DNA from: Erpobdella octoculata
Taxonomy: Eukaryota; Annelida; Clitellata; Hirudinida; Erpobdellidae
Direction of reading: 5' to 3'
DNA length: 64,000 bases
Assembly: GCA_963978895.1 (NCBI GenBank)
Contig: OZ022247.1
Location: 19,630,427-19,694,426, forward strand
A model generated the notes under the pieces. The model searched no databases, was not told the origin of the DNA, and was given only the letters and a program-made list of their open reading frames with translations. Shown piece by piece: positions 32,813 to 45,089 of this stretch. Within the stretch, counting starts at the first letter, position 1. Each line of letters starts with the position of its first letter. A program made the translations under genes and the position numbers.

Positions 32813-35800
32813 ATGAATAAGTATCTTTCAGCTGTGATCGTTGTAACATGTTTGGTTATTCTGACGTTTTTAGTTTTTCAATGGCCTAACACGGTGAAAC
32901 AATTTTTTAAATATTATTCAAACACCTGAAAATTTTATGATAGTTTTGTTAGTAAGACAAACTCAATTACTAAATCGGTCGTGTCGGAAAAAATGTATTT
33001 TCTAATAAATATATACCGTAACATTGTGTGTACGAAAGGGTTAAGCATTCAAACTCAAACAATTGTCCCCCGTTAGCCAAAACTTGATATTTCAGCCAAC
33101 TGTTTAGTTAGTGCAAAACGTGGCTGCACCCTATTAGTTGTCATCATACATACTTCCAGCTCATTCTTTGTAGCTCAGATGTTCCACCAATCAAATGTAT
33201 TCCCACCCGTGGGTTTATTCGACCTGTAAACTTATAACAAATTAAAACACCCAAACAAATGTGCTTGTACGTGTACAACAAACTGAGTCGTCCTTGGAAA
33301 AAAAACTTTATAATTTTTTTTACTGTTTTTCTCTACATAACCATTTTTTAGCAGGTTTTAACTGGAAATGTATTGGTATTTGGAACTGAAAAAACAAACT
33401 TTTTGAAAGAAAACCTATTGAATTATTTTACTGAAAAGTCACCCTGGTTTGTCCATGAAAACAATTCAAAGCTTTTAGATCCAAATATTGTGGAAGACAT
33501 AACTTTAATTGAAGCTGAATCTTTACTGGACAAGTGAGTTTTTTCCGTTTTGTATTAAACTGCCAGATTTAAAAATTTACCAGATTTTATTTTACGCATG
33601 GGTTTATGCTTTCTGAATTAATTAATATATTAGTAAAACTAATGAAAGTACTTCTATTATCAATTTCCAATAATCAAATTTATTTCAATTATTATCTGAA
33701 TGTTTAAATTATTGTATGTTTAAAAAAATAAAGTCTTCTTCATATTTAAAACCATTTTAATTATCTTTATTATTATAAAAGCCAGGTGATTTTTCTGACT
33801 GCGTAATAATAATTCATGCTGCAATCAGAGCGTTAATTACTAAATAATATTAAACCAGGGATTTATAATAAAACGAGTGTTTATTCCATATTGATTATAA
33901 AATTTCTTTTATTTTCAATCCTCACACATTTTACATATACGGTATTTAAAAGACTGTGGTCAATTTTTCTATGCTTTATTTTATAAATATACATATATCA
34001 TAAAAATATTCTGCAAAGAATGTTTTGCTAGGTTTTCATTCCAGTAGTTACTATGTAGGGTTCACGCATGTGTAAAAAATTTGGACTCAGCCCAGCCCAT
34101 AGGTCAACCCAACCTATGTTCACCTCTGCTCTATTTTGTACTTTGCATAGTATGCGAAACGTTTATTTACGAGTAAATCATATCCTGCTGCATTTATAAA
34201 CAAACTAATAACTAAAGCTTAACATGGATTTGTGGAAAAAAAGAAGTGTAAGAAATTTACAGAAAGCCCGTAACATTTTAACAGAAAGTGTTCATCTTGG
34301 TTTTTCTGTGAATGTAGTCTACACAGATTTTGCAAAAAGCTTTTGACAAAGTCCCACAACGGCGTTTTATTGCACAAACTGAGAGCGTATGGTATACAGG
34401 GCTCACTTTACAAATGAATTGAATTTTGGTTAACCAATCGTCAGCCGAGAGTTCAGATCGACAGTTGTACTTTAGGATGGAAATATGTTACGAGTGGGGT
34501 ACCAAGGCTCAGTACTCGGGCCTCTATTGTTTTTTATCTATATAAATGACCTCCCTGACAAGTTTGATCAACACATAAAACTTTTTGCAGATGATAATAA
34601 AATCATTGGGTTATCAAATCTGTGAAAAACTGTATCAGACTCCAAAATGCCATAGATGAGGCAATCCAGTGGTCAATCTATTTCATATTGACAAATGCAA
34701 AATTATCCAAGTTGTCCGAACTAATCATAAATCAAAATTTATTTATTCTATGTTAAACCCAGATGGCAATAGGAAGAAATTAGAAGTAACGGCAGTCGAA
34801 CGAGATCTTGGTGTTCTGGTTATTGGATGATCTCAAAGCAAGGTCTCAAGTGAATGCAGCGGCTTTCATAGTTAAAAGAACTCTTGGTTGATTTAAAGAA
34901 TTATTCCGGAGTCGTAGTCTCCATCTTTGGAAAATATTATACCGGCCTACTACATTCGACCACACCTCGAATATGCAGTTCAAGTTTGGTCTCCTCATCT
35001 AAGCCGGGACATTAATAATCTCGAAAAAATCTAGCACAGAACTACAAAATTAATTGAAATAATCAAACATTTACCATACTTAAAAAGATTATAAAAGCTT
35101 GGAATTACCACACCTGAAAACGTAGGGTTAAAATTGTTTGATCCAACACTACAAAATACTGGCTCATATTGATGAAGTAGATTTTTTAATGCAAAAACAA
35201 CCTACATGGCAGACTAACAGGTTTTTTTGGTTGAGAGGTCACAGCTTTTTTTACAAAAAATAATTAAATGATGTAAAACGAAAACATTTTCTACAAATCA
35301 AGTAGCCTTCAACTGGAACTCCTTGATGAAGAAAGCAGTGGACACAAGTTCACTTGTTACGGTTCAATTGTTTCAATTCACACTAAATCATGCATTAAAA
35401 ATTTTCATAATCAATTTTACTTTTGTGGTTCAAACTAGAACCTGTGTTTTTACACACTTTTACTTAACTTGACTTCTCTGTCTGTCGATCTGTAATCAAA
35501 ATTTGCAATCGATTTTAAACTAACTTCCCAATGAGTTAAAGATTTAAAAATTTAAACATACTTCAAAACTGATTAACAATGCGTTCTATAAAATTTTCGG
35601 ATCGATTGGACAAAATTAAATAAAATAATTATTTGTGATATTTTCGTCGAACTATGTATTGTCTATAATAATAATAATATTAATAATAAGTGTATTTATA
35701 TAGCGCCAAGATTAGCTGAGGCGCTGTCGAAAGTCCCCAAAAATATTTTAAGATAATAAGTTTTTAATTTCTTCTTGAAATGTTCCGTCGACTCAGTGGC

Positions 35801-38800
35801 TCTTATGTCGGGAGGTAGTGAATTCCACACACACGGCGCTGCATGACGGAAGGCACGCATTGAAATTTTGTTAGAGATGTGATGTTGCTGGAGGAAAGGA
35901 GCTGCAGAAGAGCGGAGACATCTGCCAGTTTTCCTGATTTTTAGTAGGCTGCGAAGATATGAGTGTGATGAAGTAGTGAGTGTTTTGTGAGTGAGGAGAG
36001 CGATCTTGAACGAAATGCGGTGAGTGATAGGTAACCAGTGAAGACGGATGAGGTTATTGACGGAGGATTGGTGACGTGTGCCTTTTGAGTTATCGACGTT
36101 CAGGGCGATTCTGGCTGCCTTATTCATGGTCCGCTGAAGTCGCGCGCACTGTTGCTGTGTGATGTTGTGAAGGAGAGAATTGCAGTAATCAATTCTTGAC
36201 AGGAGAAGGCAACGTACAAGCGTAGAAGCTAGCTCCATAGTGAGAAATGGCCTGATGTGGCGTATGGCCCTCAGGTGGTGGTTGCAAGACTTGATGACGC
36301 TAGTGATGTAATTAGAAAATGTCAGTTTATTGTCTATAGTGACGCCAAGTATTTTCAGGGATGGTGAGAGATGAACGAGATCATGGTCAAGATTGATTGA
36401 TTTGATATGAGAGAGCGAATTGATATGATGATGTGAGCCTAAGATGGATACTTCGGTTTTTGATGTGTTGAACTGGAGATTGTTATGTAGTAACCATGTT
36501 TCTACAGCCTGTATGCATGAATTAAGTCTATTGATTCTGGAAGAAAGGTCAGTGGGATCTTTGGGGCTGATGGGTATGAAGAGCTGTGTGTCATCGGCGT
36601 ACTGGTGGTAATCAACATTGTGGGAGGATAATAAATCGGCTATAGGAGATATCTAGGAGGTAAAAAGGAGTGGCCCTAGGACGGAGCCGTGAGGAACACC
36701 ATGGGTGAGCTGAACAGTAGGAGATGAGTGATCTCCGAGTTTAACAAATTGTGAGCAACCAGTGAGATAAGATGCTAACCAGGAGAGGGCTAAGCCGTTG
36801 ATGCCGAAGTCATCTTTTAGTCGTTGAAGTAGGATGGAATGATCAATGGTGTCGAAGGCAGCAGACAGGTCTAGTCCAGCAATCATAGTGGCTTCTTTTG
36901 AGCCGCAAGAGTGGAAGACATGATCAAAGATGTGTAGTAAGGCAGTGTCAGTGGAAAAGGTGCATCGGTACGCTGATTGGAAAGGAGAGTAAATAGGGTT
37001 GGAAGTAATATGCAGTTGGAGTTGCTTTAGAGCAGCACGTTCAATGATTTTAGAGATGGTAGAAAGGTTGGAAATGGGGCGAAAGTTACCGAGGTCAGAG
37101 GTATCGAGATGGGGTTTTTTTAAGAGTGGCAAGATTTGTGCTGTTTTGAATGACTTTGGAAAGTGACCTTCTTCAAAAGAAAGGTTGATTAAGTTAGATA
37201 TGATGATGGAGAGTGTATCCGAGCAATTAATTAAAACTTGATGTGGGAAAGGGTCGAGAGAAGAAGTTTTGTTGCATGAGCTTTTAATGATTGTCTTTAC
37301 GTCAGATGCGGTTATTGGTTGGAGAGAATGCATGTTGTGACAGGGAATGACTCTGGTTGCATATGACGGAAGTGAGTGAGCAGGAGATGACAAACGTTGT
37401 TTTATATTTTGATAAATGTTACTTATTTTATTTATGAAATGGTTACTGAAGGAGTTGACAAGCGTCTTGGTTGAAGAGAATGCATGTTGTGACAGGGAAT
37501 GACTCTGGTTGCATAGGACGGAAGTGAGTGAGCAGGAGATGACAAACGTTGCTTTATATTTTGATGAATGTTACTTATTTTATTTATGAAATGGTTACTG
37601 AAGGAGTTGACAAGCGTCTTGCAGTTGTTGTCATCGAGACTATTATGTTCAGTGGTGGTATGGAGAATCTTGTTTAGATTGCGCCAAAGAGAGCGAGAAT
37701 TGGCCGAAGAGCTCAATTCATGTCGAACGCAATCAACTCTGGAGTTAAGTATTGCAATTCTGGCCAGTTCTCTGGATTGGTCGTAAGCTAATTTGTTTGT
37801 TGCAGATGAGTTCTTGCGTTAGAGCCTTTCCATCTTTCTCATGTGTCTTTTTGCACTCATGGCGTCTTCCGATAAGATGGTCCTTGTGACGCCCTTCCTG
37901 AGCGTTTTGATACGGATAGGGGCAAACTTGTCGAGTAAACATTTCATGGTTGTTATCATGAGCTCGGTATACTCATCAGCTGTAAGGTTGTTGTGATCGA
38001 GTAGTGATGAGTTGATTATGTCTCTGTTGAAGGCGAGCCAATCGATAGATTTTAAATTTCGATGATGGGTGGTGATGCGATTGCTGATGGGTTTTGAGTG
38101 AGTGATGATGGTTGAGACTAAGTAGTGATCGGAATAGGATAGGCTGTGTGTGCTGACTTCCGTTAGTAGGTATGGTGTGCTGCTGCAAGAGATGAGTAGG
38201 TCGAGAATGTTGCCTCTCGAGTGGGCTGGTACAGAGACTTGCTGGATGAGGTTGAGTTCATCAAGCAACTCTTGGAGAGTTGGATCGATGAATGTTGAAG
38301 AGGAGGGTGCATTGAAGTCGCCACATATTATAAATTTGTGACCAATTGAAGATATTAATTCGAGAAAATGAAAAAATTCGTTAATGAAGACATGAGAGAT
38401 GTGACCAGGTGGTCTGTAGATAACAGCTATGAGCAGATGTTGTTGTGAGATGAATATTTTTGCTACCAGATGCTCGAATTCATGCGTTGGATCCGTGGGT
38501 ACCTGGGAGCAGAGGAGGTTGTTGCAGTGAATGATGGCAAGCCCTCCACCTCTTTTGTCCTCATACGATCCTCGGTGCTTGTGGATGACGGAAAATCCAG
38601 GTGGAGCCACGTCTAGCTTGATTACCTCTGGGGCATCAGATGTTATCCAGGTTTCACTTAAGCAGAGGAAGTCGAGATTTTCGTCAAAGATAGTGTCGTG
38701 AAGCAAGGGCGCTTTGCGTATGGCGGAGCGTGTGTTTAGCACACACATTTTGAGCGAGCGTGAAATTCCACGAGATTCGGCGAGCATCGTCCTTTTGTTG

Positions 38801-41800
38801 GATTTTGGCTTCCAGATATTGTTTTTGAAGAGTGTGTTGCGTAATGTCTTTGTGACACGAAGCGCTGCGGCGGAACCAATGTCGAGTAACTGTGAAGTGC
38901 TGTATTTGATTCTACTCATGGTGAGCTAATATAATCGTTGTTTATGTAACAGAATGTGGCCTAAACAAGCGATTATATAAAAGTCTGTTTTTAAAAAACT
39001 TTTGTTTTTTATTCACTTGTTAATGTTTATCTTGAAACTGTAAAAATACTATTTAATTTTATTGTATTTATTTAGAATTATAGAGAGTGTTGAAGTTGTT
39101 TGTCCTTCCTCGAAAAGATATGGCAATATCAATGATGGTGGCTGGAACGTCTGCTTATACAAAAACTTTAGTTTCAACAAACCCTGTCTTGTTTATTCGT
39201 TTGGGTTAGTCACTGTTATAAAATTATTTTAACTTTTTTATTAATGACTTTTTAATGAAAAGACAAGGTATTAAGTATTGTAGGAAATTAATTTTACTCA
39301 AAGTTTGATGGTGATATATTCTAAAAAGTATAAAGTTTTAATCATAGTCACAAATATTTAAAAATTCTTTTAATTGACGTAATCACCATCTACTAAATAA
39401 TTTGTTATTTCATAAATCACTTAAAATAACTTTTTCAACTTGTTACAAAATAAATATTGAAATCGCTTCTGAAATGATTAAATATTGCTTTCGCAGAGGG
39501 TTAGAGTCTATGCTAAAAGTTTCAAAATTCTAAGTAATCTAAAGTTGATAAAAAAATTAATTCAAAAATTTGACAACAGCGAGACAGAGAGGTTAAGTTA
39601 TATGAAAGTGTGTAAAAAGCAAATGATCAAAAAAGGCGCACGTTAATAAAGGCAAAATGGAATATTCGCTCTTTTTTATAACGTTTTTATTACGTCACTT
39701 TGTTGTCTCTTTGCTTGTTCTTTTGCCTGTCCGCAATTTTAATACAATAGTTTTTTTCTAAACAATGACCCCGATAGGTCATATATTGCCACCTAGCAAA
39801 AAAAGTAAAAAGTTATAATGTTTTAAATTCAACTAAAAAGTAAAAAAGTAAAAATACATTTAATCTAAAAACTCAAATGCTTACAAAATTTTGCCCATCA
39901 AAAACGAAAAAGTAGAAAATAATTTTTACATCATCAAAAATACATTTGTCAAAAAACAACGTTTTTCTTGCGCCCTAAAAAGTATAAAAAATATTTCAAT
40001 GAGCCTGGCTGAATTTCTGAATAACTTGGTCACATTATGGTAACATACTTTATAGCAGTTTGTTATTCATATACAATAAAAACCTTAAGGAGCATATAGG
40101 CAACAACATCAAAACTTTAGTAAAATAAATAGTTATAAAAAATAATGCGCCCGCAACGTTTTATGAATTAGAAACTGTTAAAAAGTATGTCACCATCATG
40201 TGACCAAGTTATTCAGAAATTCTGCCAGGCTCATATGAATATTGTTTTATACTTTTCAGGCGCCAAAAAACGTGGTTTAATCTAAAAATTTAATCTAAAA
40301 ACTCAAATGCTTACAAAATTTTGCCCATCAAAAACGAAAAAGTAGAAAATAATTTTTACATCATCAAAAATACATTTGTCAAAAAACAACGTTTTTCTTG
40401 CGCCCTAAAAAGTATAAAAAATATTTCAATGAGCCTGGCTGAATTTCTGAATAACTTGGTCACATTATGGTAATATACTTTATAGCAGTTTGTTATTCAT
40501 ATACAATAAAAACCTTAAGGAGCATATAGGCAACAACATCAAAACTTTAGTAAAATAAATAGTTATAAAAAATAATGCGCCCGCAACGTTTTATGAATTA
40601 GAAACTGTTAAAAAGTATGTCACCATCATGTGACCAAGTTATTCAGAAATTCTGCCAGGCTCATATGAATATTGTTTTATACTTTTCAGGCGCCAAAAAA
40701 CGTGGTTTTTAAAAAAATGTATTTGTTATGATGTAAAATTGTTTTTATCTTTTTAATAGGATACCTAGCGTTATACCTCTTTAACAATCATATTTTTGCA
40801 TATTTATTATTATATGAATGAACTAGCAGTGCCCGTAGCGGCTTCGCTCGCATGAAATTAGAGAGTTTGAACCGTGCATCCATAGTAGAGATCATTTTTT
40901 TAGGTCTCGGCTTGGCCCGTCGACAAATTAGCCCAGCCCGTTTTAAAAACCCAAACTCCTGGCCCGGCACAGCCCGTCTGAATTAGGCCCGGCCCATTTT
41001 TACAGGCCTAGAAGTTCTATATACTTGATGAAAAACTTCGGCCCGTCCCACCTTGACCTCAGGTTTGGCCCGGCCAAACTGAAGACCCTAAAATCACTAA
41101 AATATCTATATACTTGATGAAAAGCCTCGGCCCGTCCCACTTTGATTTAAGGTTTGGCCTGGCCCGTGTGAATACTCTAAAATAACGGCATGGCCCGGCT
41201 GATGATAAACTGGACTACTTTTAACCGGCACAAAACTTCAAAATACTAATTTTTACATTTGTAGCACTTACAGTTTGTGAGTAGCAGTTATTTTGAAATC
41301 AAATAACCCTTATTTCCACCCCACATTTGAGGTCCTGGAAACCAAATTTTCAAAAAATGCTTAAACACGTATTTCATTATTTTTGGAGTAGAAACTAAAT
41401 ACTAATTTTTATTTCTGTAGCATTAACAGTTTTTGAGTAGCAGCAACTTTAAAAATCCAATAACCCAAAAAATGATGAAACACGTATATCTTTTTTTTTT
41501 GAGTAGATACTAAATATTAATTTTTACATCTGTGGCAATTACAGTTGTTGAGTAGCAGTTACTTTAAAAACCAAATAACCCTATTTTCCACCCCACATTT
41601 GAAGTCCTGGAAACCAAATTTTCAAAAAATTGTGAAACCCGTATATCATTATTTTTAGAGTAGAAACTAAATTCTAATTTTTACTTTTGTAACATTAACA
41701 GTTTTTGAGTAGAAGCTACTTTAAAAACCAAATAACCCAATTTTCCAACCCACATTTGAGGTCCGGGAAACCAAATTTGTAAAAAATCGTGAAACACGTA

Positions 41801-43598
41801 TATCTTTATTTTTAGAAAAGAAACTAAATAATAATTTTTACATCTGTGGTATTTACTGTTTTTGAGTAGCAGTTACTATAAAAGACAATTAGCCCTATTT
41901 TCCACCCCACATTTGAAGTCCTGGAAACCAAATTTTCAAAAAATGATAAAACATATTTCATTATTTTTGGAGTAGAAACTAAATACTAATTTTTACTCCT
42001 GTAGCATTCACAGTTTTTGAGTAGAAGCTACTTTAAAAACCAAATAACCCAATTTTCCAACCCAAATTTGAGGTCCGGGAAACCGAATTTTCAAAAAATG
42101 GTGAAACACTTATCTTTTTATTTTTCAAAAAGAATCTATATACCAAATTTCAAAATCTCCTCATTTTTGGTTTTCGAGATATACATTGCTTTAGAAAAAA
42201 GTTTGTTTTCCAGTTTTTTCCCCTCAGGAGCAAAATTTTCAAAAATCCTTACTTAGCGGATGTTTACGCTATAAAAGTAATATAAGTTCCAAATTTCACG
42301 TTTCTAGGATGAGGCGTTTGAGCTCGGCGTTGATTATCAGTCAGTCAGTCAGTCAGTCAGTCAGTCAGTCAGTCAGGACATGTTCTTTTATATATATAGA
42401 TAGATAAAAACAACAGAATTACGTTTAACACGAAATTATATTGAATAATTTCATAAATTTTAAACTTATGTATTTAGTAAAACTATTAAAATATTTCAGC
42501 ATTAACAATGACTGGTCTTTTGATGACGAGATATCAAATGTATCTAAGTGTCTAGTTCGTTCATTTGATCCAAGGTGAGTAGATGATCACAAGTAGATGA
42601 TCACAAGACGATCACGCGTAGATGATCACAAGTAGATTTTATTTAGTTAGCTAAATTATTATAATTGAAAATTTGACAAAAAAAGTTTTTTAATTTTGTA
42701 TTTATTCAGCATGTCAACATTCAATCACAGAAGAGGCAGCAGTATTTATTTTTATAATGAAGGACTGAGTGGAGCAGATGGTGTCTTTGGTACTAACATG
42801 TGGAGGATGAGTACTTTGAAGACATTCGAACAAATTTTTAAAGAAGAAGATGTGAAATTTTTATTTCTTTTAAATACATAAATTAATAATATGAAATTTT
42901 GAAACTCAGTGGCGTAGCGTAGAGGGCGGCACTTTCAAAGGGCGACACTTTTAAGGGGGTGGCACTTTCAAGGAGGTGGCACTTTCATGGGGTTGGCACT
43001 TTCAAGGGGGTTGCACTTTTAAGGGGCAACATTTTCAAAGGGGGAGACACTCTCAAGAGGGCAAATATATTTTGTTGATAGCAAAAAAATTTTAAAAAAA
43101 AATTTGAACAAATCTAATCCTTCCACTTCCAGGTTATTAACGGTTTTTCACAAACAAATTGACCCCTACGATCATCAACCTTTTGTGGGGTTTCCGTCCC
43201 GGGTGGCTGAAACCCGCAATATGTCACTGGTCGGATTAAAAAAAGTTTAAAACAGGTTATATATGTAAATTGTCATTTTTTCAATGCAGACGGTCATAGA
43301 CTACTTGAAATTTGATATCGAAGGATCAGAATGGAACAGTCTGGACACAGCATTAAATGACGGATCTCTCGTTAAAGTAAAACAAATGGGTTTTGAAGTG
43401 CATACCGACATCTATGGAGGTGCAACAATTGAAACGTACAAAGTTTATTTCGACATTTTTACGAGATTGAGAAAACTTGGGTTCTATAAATGGTACGCTC
43501 ATAAAAACGGCATAGCTCCCTGTCGCACGTCGAAACTGTCAGGAAAAGTTATTTGCTGCTGTCACGAACTTGTATTTATAAATTTGAATTTTTTGTGA
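32813..43598 (+). CDS. METTL24-like methyltransferase-domain gene 1, six exons
   Basis: Coding exons are 32813-32893, 33355-33533, 39076-39204, 42500-42574, 42710-42851 and 43290-43598. Together they give 304 residues in one frame. The first exon encodes a signal anchor (MNKYLSAVIVVTCLVILTFL), so a type II membrane or secretory-pathway protein is expected. Exon 3 has CPSSKRYGNINDGGWNVC and KPCLVYSFG. Exon 6 has DYLKFDIEGSEW, the D-K-D-EG-E motif of FkbM/METTL24-type methyltransferases, and GFYKWYAHKNGIAP. It probably transfers a methyl group from S-adenosylmethionine, but the acceptor is unknown. All introns start with GT and end with AG, in phases 0, 2, 2, 2 and 0. Introns 2 (5.5 kb) and 3 (3.3 kb) are inflated by transposons. 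Exon 5 ends GAT before gtgaaa, a weak donor, but the paralog ends at the same point. Confidence 0.85.
34200..35400 (+). pseudogene. Degenerate LINE reverse transcriptase in intron 2
   Basis: Shifted frames give VYTDFAKS, then KVPQRRF, INDLPDKFDQHIKLFADD and a C-terminal tail. These are reverse transcriptase blocks of a CR1/jockey-type LINE. Stops and frameshifts occur every few dozen codons. The family is distinct from the L2-like copies here and lies in the same orientation as the host gene. Confidence 0.75.
35696..37716 (-). pseudogene. Reverse transcriptase half of the L2-like LINE, broken
   Basis: The pieces are 37716-37432, 37393-36653 and 36238-35696. The middle piece has FRPISNLSTISKIIER, GLDLSAAFDTIDHSILL and THGVPHGSVLGPLLF, then a stop at 36653. 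Past that stop the same region reads HQYADDTQLFIPI, the catalytic motif. The last piece is the C-terminal tail (LSRIDYCNSLL, LHWLPITHRI and VWNSLPPDIR). The first break comes from the 152 bp duplication, which shifts the frame. Confidence 0.8.
37324..37621. repeat. 152 bp tandem duplication inside the LINE
   Basis: Segment 37324-37475 is repeated at 37476-37621 with few differences (offset 152, for example GAGAATGCATGTTGTGACAG at 37324 and 37476). Since 152 is not a multiple of three, it breaks the reading frame between the endonuclease and the reverse transcriptase. Confidence 0.9.
37819..38919 (-). CDS. Endonuclease half of the L2-like LINE
   Basis: The 366-residue frame starts MSRIKYSTSQLLD. 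It carries the apurinic-type endonuclease blocks: VLNTRSAIRKAP, FLCLSETWI, RGGGLAIIH, VIYRPPGH, FIICGDFNAPSS and YSDHYLV. It ends early at a TAA at 37819, after which the same frame resumes, so the stop is a lesion and not the natural end. In an intact element this domain nicks the target DNA. Confidence 0.85.
   Translation of the reverse strand: MSRIKYSTSQLLDIGSAAALRVTKTLRNTLFKNNIWKPKSNKRTMLAESRGISRSLKMCVLNTRSAIRKAPLLHDTIFDENLDFLCLSETWITSDAPEVIKLDVAPPGFSVIHKHRGSYEDKRGGGLAIIHCNNLLCSQVPTDPTHEFEHLVAKIFISQQHLLIAVIYRPPGHISHVFINEFFHFLELISSIGHKFIICGDFNAPSSSTFIDPTLQELLDELNLIQQVSVPAHSRGNILDLLISCSSTPYLLTEVSTHSLSYSDHYLVSTIITHSKPISNRITTHHRNLKSIDWLAFNRDIINSSLLDHNNLTADEYTELMITTMKCLLDKFAPIRIKTLRKGVTRTILSEDAMSAKRHMRKMERL
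39861..40720. repeat. Two 430 bp tandem copies of a foldback repeat in intron 3
   Basis: Copies begin at 39861 and 40291 (TAATCTAAAAACTCAAATGC) and are almost identical; one seen difference is GGTAACATA against GGTAATATA. Each copy contains long inverted arms: AATTTCTGAATAACTTGGTC near its middle, and GACCAAGTTATTCAGAAATT about 200 bp later. The arms extend on both sides for about 100 bp. It looks like a foldback MITE duplicated in tandem together with its flank. Confidence 0.9.
40813..42408 (-). mobile_element. Helitron-like element, family B, near complete
   Basis: On the minus strand it starts TCTATATATATAAAAGAACA followed by a TGAC(TGAC)n block and GATAATCAACGCCGAGC. It ends with GCGAGCGAAGCCGCTACGGG, a spacer and CTAG. 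The interior (41240-42110) is a run of five or so diverged repeats of about 145-160 bp, each with a block like CCACATTTGAGGTCCTGGAA and TTTGAGTAGCAGTTACT. No Rep-helicase frame is present, so it is non-autonomous. It lies in intron 3 of METTL24-like gene 1, in opposite orientation. Confidence 0.6.
42905..43065. repeat. Short minisatellite (GGGGTGGCACTTTCAA) in intron 5, with a hAT-like end
   Basis: About seven imperfect units of 16-20 bp containing GGCACTTTCAA. It is preceded by CAGTGGCGTAGCGTAGAGGG, which looks like a hAT terminal sequence. Confidence 0.6.
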
Positions 43599-43734
43599 AA
43601 ACCAATATTTAAAAAGTAACTATTAATAATACTGCGAGCCATTTAAAATTATACGCATGTCCTTATATTTGATTGTAACAGTGGTAACTCTTACAATCGT
43701 TTTTTTTTCTTGCTACCTTTCTCTCTATTTAAAC

Positions 43735-44909
43735 TGTTCAGTCAATCAATCAAATAAACTTATAAAGCGCCTTTTCTTAAATTCAAGGCGCTTGCTCTCC
43801 AATAAATTCGCTAAATAAAAATGTTCTAGAAAACCACGAAAACAACGATGAATTACAACATTCATACCTAATTAAAAAACGGAAGAGTATAGATAACTAA
43901 AGAAGAGAAACAATTATTTTATGAAAATGATTTTTAAATAGCCTCTATAAAGTAGCACTACCAATGACCTTAAAACTAACAACTTTAAAAAATCCTTTTT
44001 CAAACACTTACATGATAGTCATGATACCATACTAAAACTACAAAAAAACTTTTTTTCAATCGCTAACAGGAACAAGCATCAATGGTGATGACAATCACTT
44101 TGAAAAAAAAAATTAAGAGGATAAAGAAATACTAACAAATCAAATATTAAATCAAATTGAAACACAACAAATCCCTTATTAAAAAAATACAAACCAACAA
44201 ATCGATCAGTGAAGAAAACTCCACGAAAAAATTGAATAACACTTCAAACCAGGAAAAATTCAAACAAAAGTATAGCAAAACTATACACACACTAGTTGAC
44301 TAAAACACAACCATTCATTCACAAAATCAAAAACGGGAACATAAGCCCTGGCAAGAGCTGCAAAGATGGTGCAATCAGATGAGAAAGACACCGACAGGAG
44401 AAGGCCTTTAACCACAGATACGAGTGCTGAAATGAATTGCGATGAAGTATCACCGCTGATGATCAGGGCTGACGCGAGTTCATTACCTTCAAACGGAAGA
44501 CCAGAAACCCCGACAGCCAGGCAAATCTCAGTTGACTGCGAAGCCATAGTGCAACCGTCGTTCTGTAAATCACACAATATCGAAGGTGCACAACTGTGTG
44601 AAACCTCACTGAAAACATCATCTGCGCCATCAGCTGAAGTACAATAAGCATCCGCAAAGAAATCAAAGACTGTATCACCACAAGACCGTGTGGCACCACA
44701 TTATTTGGTATCAGTAGACGATTCGTGGTAAACAAGCTTGCGTGAATCATCAAATTTCTCGGTGTATATTCTTCGGCGTAGCATGAAACTTTTGGTCCAT
44801 GAGACGTGCCGTTTATCAGCTGCAAATCGTGGAAGACAGTGAATAACGCATTTGTCAGCAATGAAATTAAAGAATGCATTTCAAACAGCCATTTAACTTT
44901 TAAGGAGGC

Positions 44910-44942
<33 letters not shown>

Positions 44943-44990
44943 CATACATACATACATACATACATACATACATACATACAGACATCGGAA
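43735..44990 (-). repeat. Unrecognised interspersed repeat with a LINE-like 3' end and (CATA)n
   Basis: On the minus strand the segment ends AAGGCGCTTTATAAGTTTAT followed by TTGATTGATTG, a 3' end style seen in LINEs and SINEs (compare 48370-48435). Frames up to 185 codons exist on both strands between 44281 and 45020, but none has a recognised motif. At 44910-44980 is a (CATA)n microsatellite. I call it a probable retrotransposon remnant, not a gene. Confidence 0.35.
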
Positions 44991-45089
44991 ATTATGTATG
45001 TCGATATATTTATATATCAATAAACTGAAAAAAATAGTTACGAAGGACGGAGGATTAAATAAAGTTTTTATGTCACTGATTCACGGCTG

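Larger units (their letters stand above)
35660..38975 (-). mobile_element. L2-like LINE, nearly full length, in intron 2 of METTL24-like gene 1
   Basis: Minus-strand element with endonuclease, reverse transcriptase and a 3' end GGCGCTATATAAATACAC followed by a TTATTATTATT-type tail at 35660-35690. It is opposite to the host gene. The body is broken by a stop near 37819, a 152 bp tandem duplication at 37324-37621 and a stop at 36653. It may have supplied the machinery for the SINEs with similar tails at 14.2 and 14.9 kb. Confidence 0.85.

Noticed and set aside
33090..33200. Possible small LINE fragment (VQNVAAP...)
   Set aside because: Only a few residues fit the L2 tail, too little to support a feature inside intron 1 of METTL24-like gene 1.
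42017..42256. ORF of 79 codons
   Set aside because: It lies in the repeated interior of the family B Helitron-like element and is not kept in the other copies.
44281..45020. Overlapping ORFs of 93-185 codons on both strands
   Set aside because: No family motif, no splice context, and a repeat-type 3' end and (CATA)n lie in the same segment. Treated as a retrotransposon remnant.
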